Shown piece after piece: positions 1-10,003 of a stretch of 64,000 nucleotides of DNA. This stretch comes from Bacilli bacterium. GTDB lineage: Bacteria; Bacillota_I; Bacilli_A; RF39; UBA660. The DNA lies in the NCBI GenBank assembly GCA_017548925.1, contig JAFYYX010000001.1:296852-360851 (forward strand), written 5' to 3'. Position 1 is the stretch's first letter; every line of letters starts with the position of its first letter. The position numbers and the translations under genes are program-made. The notes under the pieces are model-generated. The model saw nothing but the letters and a program-made list of their open reading frames with translations, was not told the DNA's origin and searched no databases.

Positions 1-49
1 TATGATTAAAAACAAACAAAAAATATTTATTTATAATATCGATTATTTA

Positions 50-100
50 GAGGAGTCAGTAGTACATAGACTTTTAAGTACTGCTGTCTCCTCTTTTTTT
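50..100 (+). terminator. Rho-independent terminator of an upstream gene
   Basis: A 16-bp stem (50-65 with 78-93; one mismatch and one G-T pair) is followed by seven T residues. It ends whatever transcript enters the window from the left and separates it from the recombinase block. Confidence 0.85.
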
Positions 101-312
101 GTAAATCGAAAGGAAATATTAAATGAATAAGATTAGATTAGATGAAACAATAAATGAGATTTTATATCTAAAACATATAAAAAATATTATAGACAGATTA
201 TATAAAGAAAAAAGTTTATTAACAGAAGAAGAACACAAGATAATTATTAACGAATGTGATAAAAGAATCCTTAAATGTGAAAGTGATTATGTAAATAAAA
301 AGGAGGAATACA

Positions 313-2341
<2,029 letters not shown>

Positions 2342-2443
2342 CCCGCAGATGATTGTATGCTCGCGTACAATCTTCTTAGAGGGTTAAATAGTTTGGCATC
2401 CCAATCTGGGAGCTCATACTATTCTTTTAAAAGGAGATAATAT
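2342..2443 (+). other. Candidate origin of transfer (oriT) with two hairpins
   Basis: The 102-bp gap between recombinase and relaxase holds a 10-bp stem (2351-2360 with 2363-2372, GATTGTA/TACAATC core). A second, nested inverted repeat follows (AATAGT 2387-2392 with ACTATT 2418-2423, enclosing CCCA/TGGG). Neither is followed by a T-run, so they are not terminators. MobV relaxases usually nick at inverted repeats just upstream of their own gene, which makes this the best oriT candidate. The nick site itself cannot be named. Confidence 0.45.
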
Positions 2444-3865
2444 ATGGAAACTTTAGCCTATTCATTTCATCTTGGTAATGACGGAAATAAGTCTAGAAAA
2501 GCAAAAGCAAAAAGTAAAAATAATTTAAGTGGCACTACTTCTTTTGCAAATAATGCTATTCAAAATTCTCAACAATTATCAAAAGTAAGTAATCATGATT
2601 TTAGAAAATATGATGGAGATACAGAATATATTTATGGACTTAGAGGAACTAATGATGTTGTATCGGATGTTAAAGAATTATATCTAGATATGTTTGAAGA
2701 ATCTAGAATAGAATATAACTCAAAACAATCAAGAGCTAGTAGAATGATTAATGATTATTTTAAACATGTATCAGATGATGAACAAAAAGATTTAGCTTGT
2801 GAAATTATAATTGAACTTGGAAATAAAGATTTTTGGGATACAAAGAATCTAGATTATAAACAGAAAATGGTCAATGTATTTAATCAACAATTAAAGGATT
2901 TAGAACATAAAGTTCCAGACTTTAAAATATGCTCTGCTGTTGTACATTTAGATGAAGGATCACCTCATATGCATGTTGTAGGAGTTCCAATTAAATATAA
3001 CAATACTAGAGGAATGAATATTCAAGTGGGTAAGTCTGCAGTCTTTACAAAAGAAAAACTTGAAAAATTACAAGACTATATGAGAGAAAAATGTATTAAT
3101 GCTTATAATGAGGTTTATGGATTAAATGATGAACACAAAGCTGAATTAAAAGAAAAACAAAAAGGTCGAGCATTTAATATACACGTTAAAGATATGGCAA
3201 ACTATAATGAAATAATGAATCAATTAGAAGTGAATAAAAAAAGTATTAAAGAATCAGATGAGTTAGTTGATAAAATTGATAAAACATCTAAAGAATTAGA
3301 TGAGATATTCTATGAAATTGAACCAGATGAATTTAATAATTATAAATTAACAGAAAAGCAAATAGTTAGATTTATTGAATTAAATGATGAAGTTCAAAGA
3401 ATGGAAGAAGTATTTTTAAGACTAAAAGAAATATATCAAAATATTAATAAAGTAAAAGGTAATGTAGAATATTTAAATAAACGAAATAATGAGTTAATTA
3501 AGAAAAATGATGAACTAGCTGATATGAATCAAAGATACGAAAGAAAAATAAAAAATTATGAAGGCTCAGAAGAATTATTAAAAACATATATCCATACAAA
3601 AGATAAAGAACATTTAGAATTAGTTACTTATCTTTGTAAACATGCTAATAGTCAAGACTACACTACTTCTAGATTCTATAAACAATTATCTGACGATTTA
3701 TATCAAAAAGGATTTATCAAAGATAAAGAACATAGTGTTATATTTAATCCTCCTAAAATTATTAATAGATCTGAAATAAATAAAGCTATTAATTCTATTA
3801 ATAAAGAAATGGAAGAAGCTGCAGAAGAATTCTATAAGACAAAATCTGACAATTATAGTATATAA
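2444..3865 (+). CDS. mobV: MobV/Pre-family relaxase (mobilization protein)
   Basis: A 473-residue relaxase predicted to nick oriT and start DNA transfer of the element. The family hallmark is HLDEGSPHMH at residues 168-177, the HxDExxPHMH metal-binding motif III of Mob_Pre proteins. Upstream, the segment with SRASRMINDYFKHV and the NKDFW stretch matches the usual N-terminal relaxase region. The C-terminal half (about 220-400) is a long coiled coil. It starts at ATG 2444 behind AAGGAG. No type IV secretion or coupling protein genes are visible, so it would depend on a helper element. It could also serve as a plasmid recombination protein. Confidence 0.88.
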   Translation: METLAYSFHLGNDGNKSRKAKAKSKNNLSGTTSFANNAIQNSQQLSKVSNHDFRKYDGDTEYIYGLRGTNDVVSDVKELYLDMFEESRIEYNSKQSRASRMINDYFKHVSDDEQKDLACEIIIELGNKDFWDTKNLDYKQKMVNVFNQQLKDLEHKVPDFKICSAVVHLDEGSPHMHVVGVPIKYNNTRGMNIQVGKSAVFTKEKLEKLQDYMREKCINAYNEVYGLNDEHKAELKEKQKGRAFNIHVKDMANYNEIMNQLEVNKKSIKESDELVDKIDKTSKELDEIFYEIEPDEFNNYKLTEKQIVRFIELNDEVQRMEEVFLRLKEIYQNINKVKGNVEYLNKRNNELIKKNDELADMNQRYERKIKNYEGSEELLKTYIHTKDKEHLELVTYLCKHANSQDYTTSRFYKQLSDDLYQKGFIKDKEHSVIFNPPKIINRSEINKAINSINKEMEEAAEEFYKTKSDNYSI

Positions 3866-3918
3866 TATATTATATAAAGCAATTGTATCTTGTGTTTGTT
3901 TTGGATTGGAGGAATACT

Positions 3919-4503
3919 GTGTTACAAGTAAGTAGGAATAATAATTTAAAAATCCCAAAAGAGATAGAAATAACTACTAAGAGTGCAAATAATGTAGAAG
4001 ATATTATTGAAACAAAAAAAGTAATTGCAATAGCTGAAGGTAGAAAATTTAATTCCAAAAAGGAAAAAGAAAAAGCTGAGGTGGAAGATAACGAAATAAA
4101 AATAATAGATAAACTCCCATTTAATGCAAATGATCTAGTTGTAATTACCGTAGTGAAGAAATTATGTGCTTATGTAATTACTATAACCGAAAAATCTCCT
4201 AAGAAATTTCGAGGAGTTTTTGTTAATAGAATGCAGAATTATTGCTTAGATACGATAGAATATTTATTAAAGGCAAATTTTATTAGAATTGATTCTGCTT
4301 TAAATAAAGAAAAAAGAGAGAGTTATCAAAGAGAAGCTATTGTTAAACTGAAATTATTGGGTTATGTTTCTATGGTTGCAGAATCATCAGGTTGTATTTT
4401 AACAAGGCAATATAAACAAATTTCAATGCAACTTGCTGAAGCCATTAATCTAATCACGAGTTGGAAGAAAAGTGATGATGAGAGATGGAAAAATAAAAAT
4501 TAG
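3919..4503 (+). CDS. avd: DGR accessory variability determinant (Avd-like four-helix protein)
   Basis: A 194-residue protein. Its second half (about 75-190) has the pattern of the four-helix-bundle/Avd family: KLCAYVITITEKSPKKFR, a following NRMQNYCLDTIEYLL helix and a late QLAEAINLITSWKK helix. In DGRs, Avd forms a basic pentamer that binds the reverse transcriptase and the TR-containing RNA and is needed for mutagenic cDNA synthesis. The first ~70 residues are a charged extension not typical of the ~125-residue Avd proteins. GTG 3919 is chosen because GGAGG (3908-3912) lies six bases before it; the longer in-frame TTG start at 3883 has no such site. It lies directly upstream of the TR, as in classical DGRs. 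Confidence 0.85.
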   Translation: MLQVSRNNNLKIPKEIEITTKSANNVEDIIETKKVIAIAEGRKFNSKKEKEKAEVEDNEIKIIDKLPFNANDLVVITVVKKLCAYVITITEKSPKKFRGVFVNRMQNYCLDTIEYLLKANFIRIDSALNKEKRESYQREAIVKLKLLGYVSMVAESSGCILTRQYKQISMQLAEAINLITSWKKSDDERWKNKN

Positions 4504-4867
4504 GATTTTAGGTTGAAAGGCCTTTAATTAAGGAGAAAATTTGTATTTGTGTCGTTGCGTTTTTTAGAGCCACTCTCTTGACTCGCGTGCGCGTTGTTAA
4601 TAACAATGGTAATGATAACAACAACAATGTCAACAATCGTAATAATGGGGCTCGTCCAGATTCACTTTTGAAGGAATTAGTTATAATTCAAAAAACAGAT
4701 CAGAGAAATATATTTTAAGTAAAATATATCAGTATTGTAAGGTGAAGGAATTTTCTTCTTTTCCAATCGCTAACAGATTAAATCTTAGTGCGATAGAAAA
4801 ATAAAAGAACACTCACACAACCAACGGGTTTTAACTCTTTGCGCGTTATAAGGGGTGTTCATTTTAT
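4504..4867 (+). ncRNA. DGR template RNA region (TR plus spacer)
   Basis: This 364-bp stretch between avd and the reverse transcriptase contains no supported gene. It holds the template repeat (4585-4662) and about 200 bases of downstream spacer. The spacer includes a closing stem (4807-4814 with 4853-4860, one G-T pair) around a small AACC/GGTT hairpin, and a CCTTT/AAAGG palindrome lies at 4516-4525 upstream of TR. In studied DGRs the RNA spanning avd-TR-spacer-RT is the template and primer for mutagenic reverse transcription. Transcript ends cannot be seen here. Confidence 0.8.
4585..4662 (+). repeat. DGR template repeat (TR)
   Basis: A 78-base repeat matching 6204-6281. It contains 27 adenines, mostly in twelve AAT/AAC codons when read in the frame of the target protein, the usual DGR design for maximum amino-acid diversity. 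All 14 differences from the VR fall on TR adenines (nine to G, four to T, one to C), with none at the 51 other positions. The GC-rich 3' part, GGGGCTCGTCCAG, is invariant and would serve as the initiation-of-mutagenic-homing segment. Confidence 0.97.
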
Positions 4868-4882
4868 TTGGAGGTAAATATT

Positions 4883-5947
4883 ATGAATTTGAGTGAAATA
4901 TTTTCATTTGAAAATCTATATAGTGCATATAAACATTGTAGAAATTCAAAGCAACATAAAGGGGAGGTTATAAGATTTGAATCAAATCTTTCCGTTAATA
5001 TAAGCAATTTAAGCAAGGAATTAATAAATAAAACTTATAAACTTGGTAAGTATAAAAAGTTCTATATCTACGAACCAAAAGAGAGATTGATTGAAGCCCT
5101 ACCCTTTAAAGATAGGGTAATGGTTAGATGCTTTTGTGACATTGTTTTAAGAGACAAGATTGAAGTGAAGTTAATATATGATAATTGTGCATGTAGAAAA
5201 AATAAAGGGACTACTTTTGCAATTAATCGATTACATATATTTTTAAGAAATGAGTATATGAAGAGTAAAGATAATAATATATATTTCTTAAAGTGTGATA
5301 TTTGTAAATATTTTCCAAGTATAAACCATGATATTTTGATAAGTATGCTACAAAAGATTGACTTTTCCGATGATGAAATGTGGATTATGAAAAAACTCAT
5401 TAAAGAACAACCTGATAATGCAACTAAAGGGCTTCCTTTAGGTAACCAAACAAGTCAATGGTTTGCACTTTTATACCTAAATGGAGTTGATCATTTTATT
5501 AAAGAACAATTAAAAATAAAACATTATGTGAGATATATGGATGATATGATTTTAATACATAAAGATAAAGAATATTTGTCATTGTGTAAGAAAAAAATAG
5601 AAGAATATTGTAACAATATATTAGACCTAGAATTAAACGATAAAACTCAGATAGGGATGACTAAAAATGGTATTGATTTTTTGGGATACAGGCATATTAT
5701 AAATAGTAATGGTAAAATAATAGTAAAATTAAGGCATTCTTCAAAACAACGAATGAAAAAACATCTTAAGACTTTATATAAAATATATAATAATGGACTT
5801 GTAGATGATGAATATGTCTATCAAAGAAAAAATGCCTTCTATAATCATATAGAGTGGACTGCTGAAAGTAAAAGATTAAAAGATGAGGTTTTCCCCTTTG
5901 AAGATGATAAAAGCTTTAAATTTGTCCAAAAATATGTTAAAGAATAG
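4883..5947 (+). CDS. DGR reverse transcriptase
   Basis: A 354-residue group-II-intron-like reverse transcriptase without maturase or endonuclease domains, as is usual for DGRs. Palm motifs are intact: motif A FLKCDICKYFPSINH (Asp139), motif B GLPLGNQTSQW (183-193, the DGR-type GNxTSQ signature), and motif C RYMDDM with catalytic YMDD at 208-211. The later segment GIDFLGYR is also typical. It copies the TR RNA with adenine-directed errors and so supplies the variants that replace the VR. ATG 4883 is chosen because GGAGG (4870-4874) sits eight bases upstream. The TR ends 220 bases before it and the target gene starts 33 bases after it. Confidence 0.97.
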   Translation: MNLSEIFSFENLYSAYKHCRNSKQHKGEVIRFESNLSVNISNLSKELINKTYKLGKYKKFYIYEPKERLIEALPFKDRVMVRCFCDIVLRDKIEVKLIYDNCACRKNKGTTFAINRLHIFLRNEYMKSKDNNIYFLKCDICKYFPSINHDILISMLQKIDFSDDEMWIMKKLIKEQPDNATKGLPLGNQTSQWFALLYLNGVDHFIKEQLKIKHYVRYMDDMILIHKDKEYLSLCKKKIEEYCNNILDLELNDKTQIGMTKNGIDFLGYRHIINSNGKIIVKLRHSSKQRMKKHLKTLYKIYNNGLVDDEYVYQRKNAFYNHIEWTAESKRLKDEVFPFEDDKSFKFVQKYVKE

Positions 5948-5980
5948 GAATTTATGTTATGATATATATGGTGATTATAA

Positions 5981-8137
5981 ATGGATAATATGACTTTATT
6001 AACATATGAGCAAATCTTTGGAGATGAGCAATTAGATATAATTAAAAAATATGGAACTAAATGTGCTGTTACGGACTTTTCTATTCTTTTAGGGAACGCA
6101 TATTCTAATGATACTTACACTAACGTTGGAGAAGAAACTGAAGATAAAAAGGAAAGAACAGGATGGTGGTGGACAAAAACTTCTTATCCGGGATATAGTT
6201 CAGGCGTGCGCGTTGTTAGTGACAGTGGTTTTGATGACGACTACAGTGTCAGCATTCGTGATGATGGGGCTCGTCCAGCTTTACCTTACTCATCAATCAA
6301 ATTAATCGCCTCGAACGAAGTGAGAGGCAAGTTTGATATTAAGGAAGTTGAATATGGAGAATATCCGCAAACAATCGTTGATGAAACCCTTTCAAAGAAA
6401 TTAGAAAAGTGTTATAACGAGGATGTTCCATTTGAAATAGATCTAGTAAGAACGGGAAAAGTATATACTACAGATTCAGTTAACTATGATGAATATGATA
6501 CTAATTTTGAACCAGTAGAATATGAAGAGTTTGCATACAAAGGTAAAAAATATATTCGAGTTGTTGCCGGTTTTAATGGAAATGGTGAAACACTATCTGA
6601 TGGTAGAGTAATAGAAGACGGTAAACCATATTGGATTTCTGTTGAACCAATAAAATGGTTAGTAGACGAAAAAGCAAATGTAGCACTATCAAAAAAGATC
6701 CTTTTTTCTGGAGTTCAATTCCAAAATGATACGGAGTATGATGGAGACTTCGATAAAACTGATATAAAGAAATTTATGGACGGATATTTTTCAAAAGAAA
6801 TATGTAGAGCAACTGCACCTCGTATGTTGTTAGATGAAGACGAGTTGTCATCTTATGTACAAGCAGACACAGAATGGAATCAAGAATCAGAAGAAAGGAA
6901 ATCAAGATTACAAAGATTAAATCCTGATACTACTAGTCCTCAAGATAGACGAAGAATGACTGATACAGAGATTATTCATTCATGGATAGAAGCAGGACAA
7001 TCAGTATTACTTAGAGGCCCAAGTGGTATTGGTAAAACTGAAAGGATTAAAGCTTTATATCCAAATTTAATATATATAAAATTAACGAATAATATGTTTC
7101 CAGAAAAAGTTGTGGGTTCCATGAATCTTCAAACTGGGCAAAATATTCCACCTGATTTTGCTAAGCAAGCTTTACTTGCTTGTGCAACTAATGAGGAAAG
7201 AAGATTAATTAGCGAGAATGTCCAAAACCTTTATGATTTAGCTGACGAAATATATGAAAGATCTAAAAACAGCAATGAAAAGATAGTTATAATGCTAGAT
7301 GAATTATTAAACGTTAAACCAGCTGTTCAATCATTAGTCTATACTCTAGTTTTAAATAGATTAGTTGAAGCTGGAAAAGGATTAAAGCTTCCTGCTAATA
7401 CTGTTATAGTTGCAACGGGTAACCAAAGGAAGTATTCAAGCGTAGCTGAAGATTTAGCAGAACCACTTGAAAAAAGATTTGATCACATTTTAGATATGCA
7501 ACCAAAAGTTGGTGAATGGATAAATGAATATGCAATACCAAATAAAATTCATCCATCAGTAATTGGATATATACTATCTAAATATATTCAAAGTGGAAAA
7601 AGTGAACATATTTCTGACATGGGTTATTTTTATGAGGAACCTGAAGTGGGAGAAAAGAGATTAGACCAAAATGGTTGTAAAGGAAGAACTAATGACCCCC
7701 GTGGTTGGACATCAATTTCAAATACTCTTTATGCTTTTGAAGAAGATTTAAGAAAAGGTAAATTTATTGGAAAAGATGTAGAGCACATGTTAGAGGTATC
7801 TATCAATTCTAAACTTCGCGAGGAATGGGCTAGAGAGTTCTTTGATTTTTATAATATACCTACAATGTCAGTTGATGAAGTTGTTACAGATTCGTTTTCA
7901 CAAGCTGATTTACCAAGAGACATTAATGAAAGATTTGCTTGTGTAACATCATTATTGCTTGCTGATGAAAATCAAGTCGGAAAATGTAGAGATTTTATTA
8001 GAAAATATTGTGATCCAGAATATTTACAATTATATGATATTTGTTGGGCAGGTAATGATGAAAGAAAAATAATGAGAATAACAGAACTTCAAGAAATGAC
8101 AATGATTAATGAAGAAAGTGCAGGTAAGAGACTATGA
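5981..8137 (+). CDS. DGR target: N-terminal lectin-like variable domain fused to MoxR-type AAA+ ATPase
   Basis: A 718-residue fusion. Residues 1-110 end with a lectin-like signature (GWWWTKTSYPGY, then GARPAL) like the C-terminal end of DUF6273/formylglycine-type folds. The VR covers residues 75-101, with twelve diversified positions (80-82, 84, 86-89, 91, 92, 94, 95). Residues 120-280 (YGEYPQT, PYWISVEPIKW, SKKILFSGVQF) resemble the opening half of the same family. A MoxR-like AAA+ domain follows: Walker A GPSGIGKT (346-353), Walker B IVIMLDE (435-441), sensor Asn481 and a candidate arginine finger at 499. The gene overlaps the next by four bases and stands 33 bases after the reverse transcriptase. 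Ligand recognition by the variable face, coupled to ATPase remodelling, is inference. Confidence 0.93.
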   Translation: MDNMTLLTYEQIFGDEQLDIIKKYGTKCAVTDFSILLGNAYSNDTYTNVGEETEDKKERTGWWWTKTSYPGYSSGVRVVSDSGFDDDYSVSIRDDGARPALPYSSIKLIASNEVRGKFDIKEVEYGEYPQTIVDETLSKKLEKCYNEDVPFEIDLVRTGKVYTTDSVNYDEYDTNFEPVEYEEFAYKGKKYIRVVAGFNGNGETLSDGRVIEDGKPYWISVEPIKWLVDEKANVALSKKILFSGVQFQNDTEYDGDFDKTDIKKFMDGYFSKEICRATAPRMLLDEDELSSYVQADTEWNQESEERKSRLQRLNPDTTSPQDRRRMTDTEIIHSWIEAGQSVLLRGPSGIGKTERIKALYPNLIYIKLTNNMFPEKVVGSMNLQTGQNIPPDFAKQALLACATNEERRLISENVQNLYDLADEIYERSKNSNEKIVIMLDELLNVKPAVQSLVYTLVLNRLVEAGKGLKLPANTVIVATGNQRKYSSVAEDLAEPLEKRFDHILDMQPKVGEWINEYAIPNKIHPSVIGYILSKYIQSGKSEHISDMGYFYEEPEVGEKRLDQNGCKGRTNDPRGWTSISNTLYAFEEDLRKGKFIGKDVEHMLEVSINSKLREEWAREFFDFYNIPTMSVDEVVTDSFSQADLPRDINERFACVTSLLLADENQVGKCRDFIRKYCDPEYLQLYDICWAGNDERKIMRITELQEMTMINEESAGKRL
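6204..6281 (+). repeat. DGR variable repeat (VR)
   Basis: A copy of the TR inside the target gene, offset by 1619 bases. It is identical to the TR at all 51 non-adenine template positions and differs at 14 of 27 adenine positions. All twelve AAY codons of the TR are altered here, giving Ser, Asp, Ser, Phe, Asp, Asp, Tyr, Ser, Ser, Ile, Asp and Asp. Beyond 6281 the similarity stops. The position near the 5' end of the gene is atypical, since VRs usually lie at the 3' end. Confidence 0.97.
6308..6328 (+). other. Hairpin downstream of VR
   Basis: GCCTC (6308-6312) and GAGGC (6324-6328) can pair around an 11-base loop, 27 bases after the VR. A hairpin or cruciform just after the VR aids retrohoming in the Bordetella phage DGR, and no equivalent follows the TR. 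The stem is short, so this is tentative. Confidence 0.35.
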
Positions 8138-8523
8138 ATAAAGAGTTAATTGAATTACAAAGAGGTAGTAAAGCTACTTGCGTTGTGGTAAAGAATAGTG
8201 ATTTAAACAAACTTGGAAATGCTGTGCATATGGATTCAAGAATAAATGATTCATGGTTGTTTGGTGCTAAAATGGGTAATCCAATAATTAAAGAAAAGGT
8301 AGATATTGTTTCAAAAAATGGTGAAATAGGGTATTTTGTTATTACTAATTTTGATTCTTTATCAGTTGATGAACAAAATAAATATGTTCCAATAATTAAA
8401 GATAGAGAACTTCTTGGTTATACATTACCAGATAATATAATAATAGTATTATCTATAGAAAATAAAGAATCATTAAAAAATATTTCTTCAGAAATTTATC
8501 ATTTTTGTGTAGTATCAATTTAG
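8134..8523 (+). CDS. Short AAA-like protein of the DGR/MoxR-VWA operon
   Basis: A 129-residue protein without a confident family. Its second half shows the order of the middle part of a MoxR AAA+ domain: a Walker-B-like strand ending in Asp (YFVITNFDSLS), a helix, then LPDNIIIVLSIEN, which would correspond to the sensor-1 strand. No Walker A loop is present, so it could not bind ATP by itself. It overlaps the upstream ATPase gene by four bases (ATGA) and lies ten bases before the VWA gene, so the three proteins are very likely made together. A regulatory or adaptor role is inference. Confidence 0.75.
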   Translation: MNKELIELQRGSKATCVVVKNSDLNKLGNAVHMDSRINDSWLFGAKMGNPIIKEKVDIVSKNGEIGYFVITNFDSLSVDEQNKYVPIIKDRELLGYTLPDNIIIVLSIENKESLKNISSEIYHFCVVSI

Positions 8524-8533
8524 GTGATTGTTT

Positions 8534-10003
8534 ATGGATGCAATGACAAAATTACTTTACGAAACTAAACGATTAATGATGTTAAGATATCCAAGATTTG
8601 CAAGTGAGATAGCATCAGCAAATATTTCCTATAGAACGGATTTAAAATGTCATACTGCGGCAACTGATGGAAAAAATATTTTCTTTGATCCAGAATACTT
8701 AGCAGGTTTAAGCGAGGCAGATAGATTATTTCTTATTGCACATGAATTAATGCATATTAAATTTGCTCATGCATTTAGACTTGAAGATAAAAATGGTGAA
8801 AAACGTGATATGGATACATGGAATATAGCAACCGATGCTATAATAAACGCTAATCTTGAAAGAGACGGATTTATTATTAAAGAGGGATATGTTAACAGAC
8901 CTGAAGCTTTGAATTATTCTGCAGAAGAGTTTTATCAATTACTTTTAGAAGAAAAAAAATCTAAAGAACAAGAACAACAAAGTAATAGTGATCAAGGCAG
9001 TCAAGATAAAAATAGAAGTGAAGATTCACAAGAACAAACTGAGAGTCAAAATAGTAATGGCGAAACTCAACAAGATCAATCAAACGCTCAAGATGGTGAA
9101 TCATCAAACGATAAGAATGATGGTGAAGGTCAACAAATCGGTGATGACCATAGTTTATGGGAAGAAGCTTTTGAAAAAAGAAAAAATGGTGATAAATCTA
9201 ATGATAATTCTAATAGTTCTCAAAGCGATGATATATCAGCAAATGATGATTTAGAATCTCATAGTTTTGACGAGAAAGAAGAGTTTGAGAAGAATTATGA
9301 GGAAAGAAGAACAAGAGCTAAGGAAAATTTAGAAAGATTAAAGAAAGAGATGTTAACTGATTCAAATTTCTCTGATAAAACTAATTTAGGTTCAGTTGGT
9401 GAAAGCGTTGAAGAATTTGATTGGAGACTTTTATTAAGAAGAGAAGTTGAAAAGACTGAAACAATATGGTCGCAAAGAAGATCAATAGCAGAAAATAATT
9501 ACGCTTATCGATTAGAAGAAAACGATATTGATGATGAAGCTGAAACAGAAGTTATGATAGATGTTTCTGGTTCGGTTGATTTGGATTTGGTTAAAGCATT
9601 TTTAAGAATGATAAAGCCAATATTAAAAGAATCAAAATTAAAAGTTGGATGTTTCAATGAAAAGTTTTGGGGTATGAAGGAAATTAAAAGTGTGAATGAC
9701 ATTGATAATTTTGAAATACCTAGTGGAGCAAGAGGGCACTCTGCATGGACAGAAGACTGGGATTTAGCTGTTAGATCTTTTACTAAGAAAAGAGAAATAA
9801 ATAAAATTGTTTTTACGGATGGTGAACCTTGTCCTGGAACTATGCCTAAAGATGATTTAAAAAATGAAAATGTTATTTGGCTTGTATATGGTAATAGATA
9901 TTTTAAACCATGCTGTGGTACTGTAATTCAAATTACTTCAAAGCAACTTGAAAGACTATATGATTGTAAAGTTGATGAAGATGCAAGTAGGAAGATTAGA
10001 TAA
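8534..10003 (+). CDS. Putative metallopeptidase-VWA protein (DUF2201-type)
   Basis: A 489-residue partner of the upstream MoxR ATPase. The N-terminal part carries the zinc-peptidase motif HELMH (70-74) followed by WNIATDAIINANLE, the layout of the DUF2201 N-terminal putative metallopeptidase. A long Ser/Gln/Asn/Asp linker (about 143-250) is followed by a coiled segment and then a VWA-like domain. That domain has the metal-ion site DVSGS (343-347) and a later TDGEPCPG. MoxR ATPases and VWA proteins usually work as pairs, with the VWA protein binding or delivering the client. ATG 8534 is preferred over TTG 8528 because AGGTGA (8522-8527) is then correctly spaced. It is the last gene before the element's presumed right side. 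Confidence 0.88.
   Translation: MDAMTKLLYETKRLMMLRYPRFASEIASANISYRTDLKCHTAATDGKNIFFDPEYLAGLSEADRLFLIAHELMHIKFAHAFRLEDKNGEKRDMDTWNIATDAIINANLERDGFIIKEGYVNRPEALNYSAEEFYQLLLEEKKSKEQEQQSNSDQGSQDKNRSEDSQEQTESQNSNGETQQDQSNAQDGESSNDKNDGEGQQIGDDHSLWEEAFEKRKNGDKSNDNSNSSQSDDISANDDLESHSFDEKEEFEKNYEERRTRAKENLERLKKEMLTDSNFSDKTNLGSVGESVEEFDWRLLLRREVEKTETIWSQRRSIAENNYAYRLEENDIDDEAETEVMIDVSGSVDLDLVKAFLRMIKPILKESKLKVGCFNEKFWGMKEIKSVNDIDNFEIPSGARGHSAWTEDWDLAVRSFTKKREINKIVFTDGEPCPGTMPKDDLKNENVIWLVYGNRYFKPCCGTVIQITSKQLERLYDCKVDEDASRKIR

Noticed and set aside
2342..2443. Terminator between recombinase and relaxase
   Set aside because: The hairpins are not followed by T-runs, so they do not look like rho-independent terminators.
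4585..4645. AAT/AAC-rich run looking like a simple-sequence repeat or an Asn-rich coding remnant
   Set aside because: It is not periodic, it has a matching copy in 6204-6281 with changes only at adenines, and it lies between avd and RT; it is the DGR template.
5981..6203. A second variable repeat or an upstream extension of the VR
   Set aside because: Similarity to the TR stops abruptly at 6204, and no other copy of the invariant GGGGCTCGTCCAG segment occurs in the window.
8988..9254. 88-codon plus-strand ORF inside the VWA gene
   Set aside because: It is an out-of-frame shadow of the Ser/Gln/Asn/Asp linker, without a ribosome binding site.
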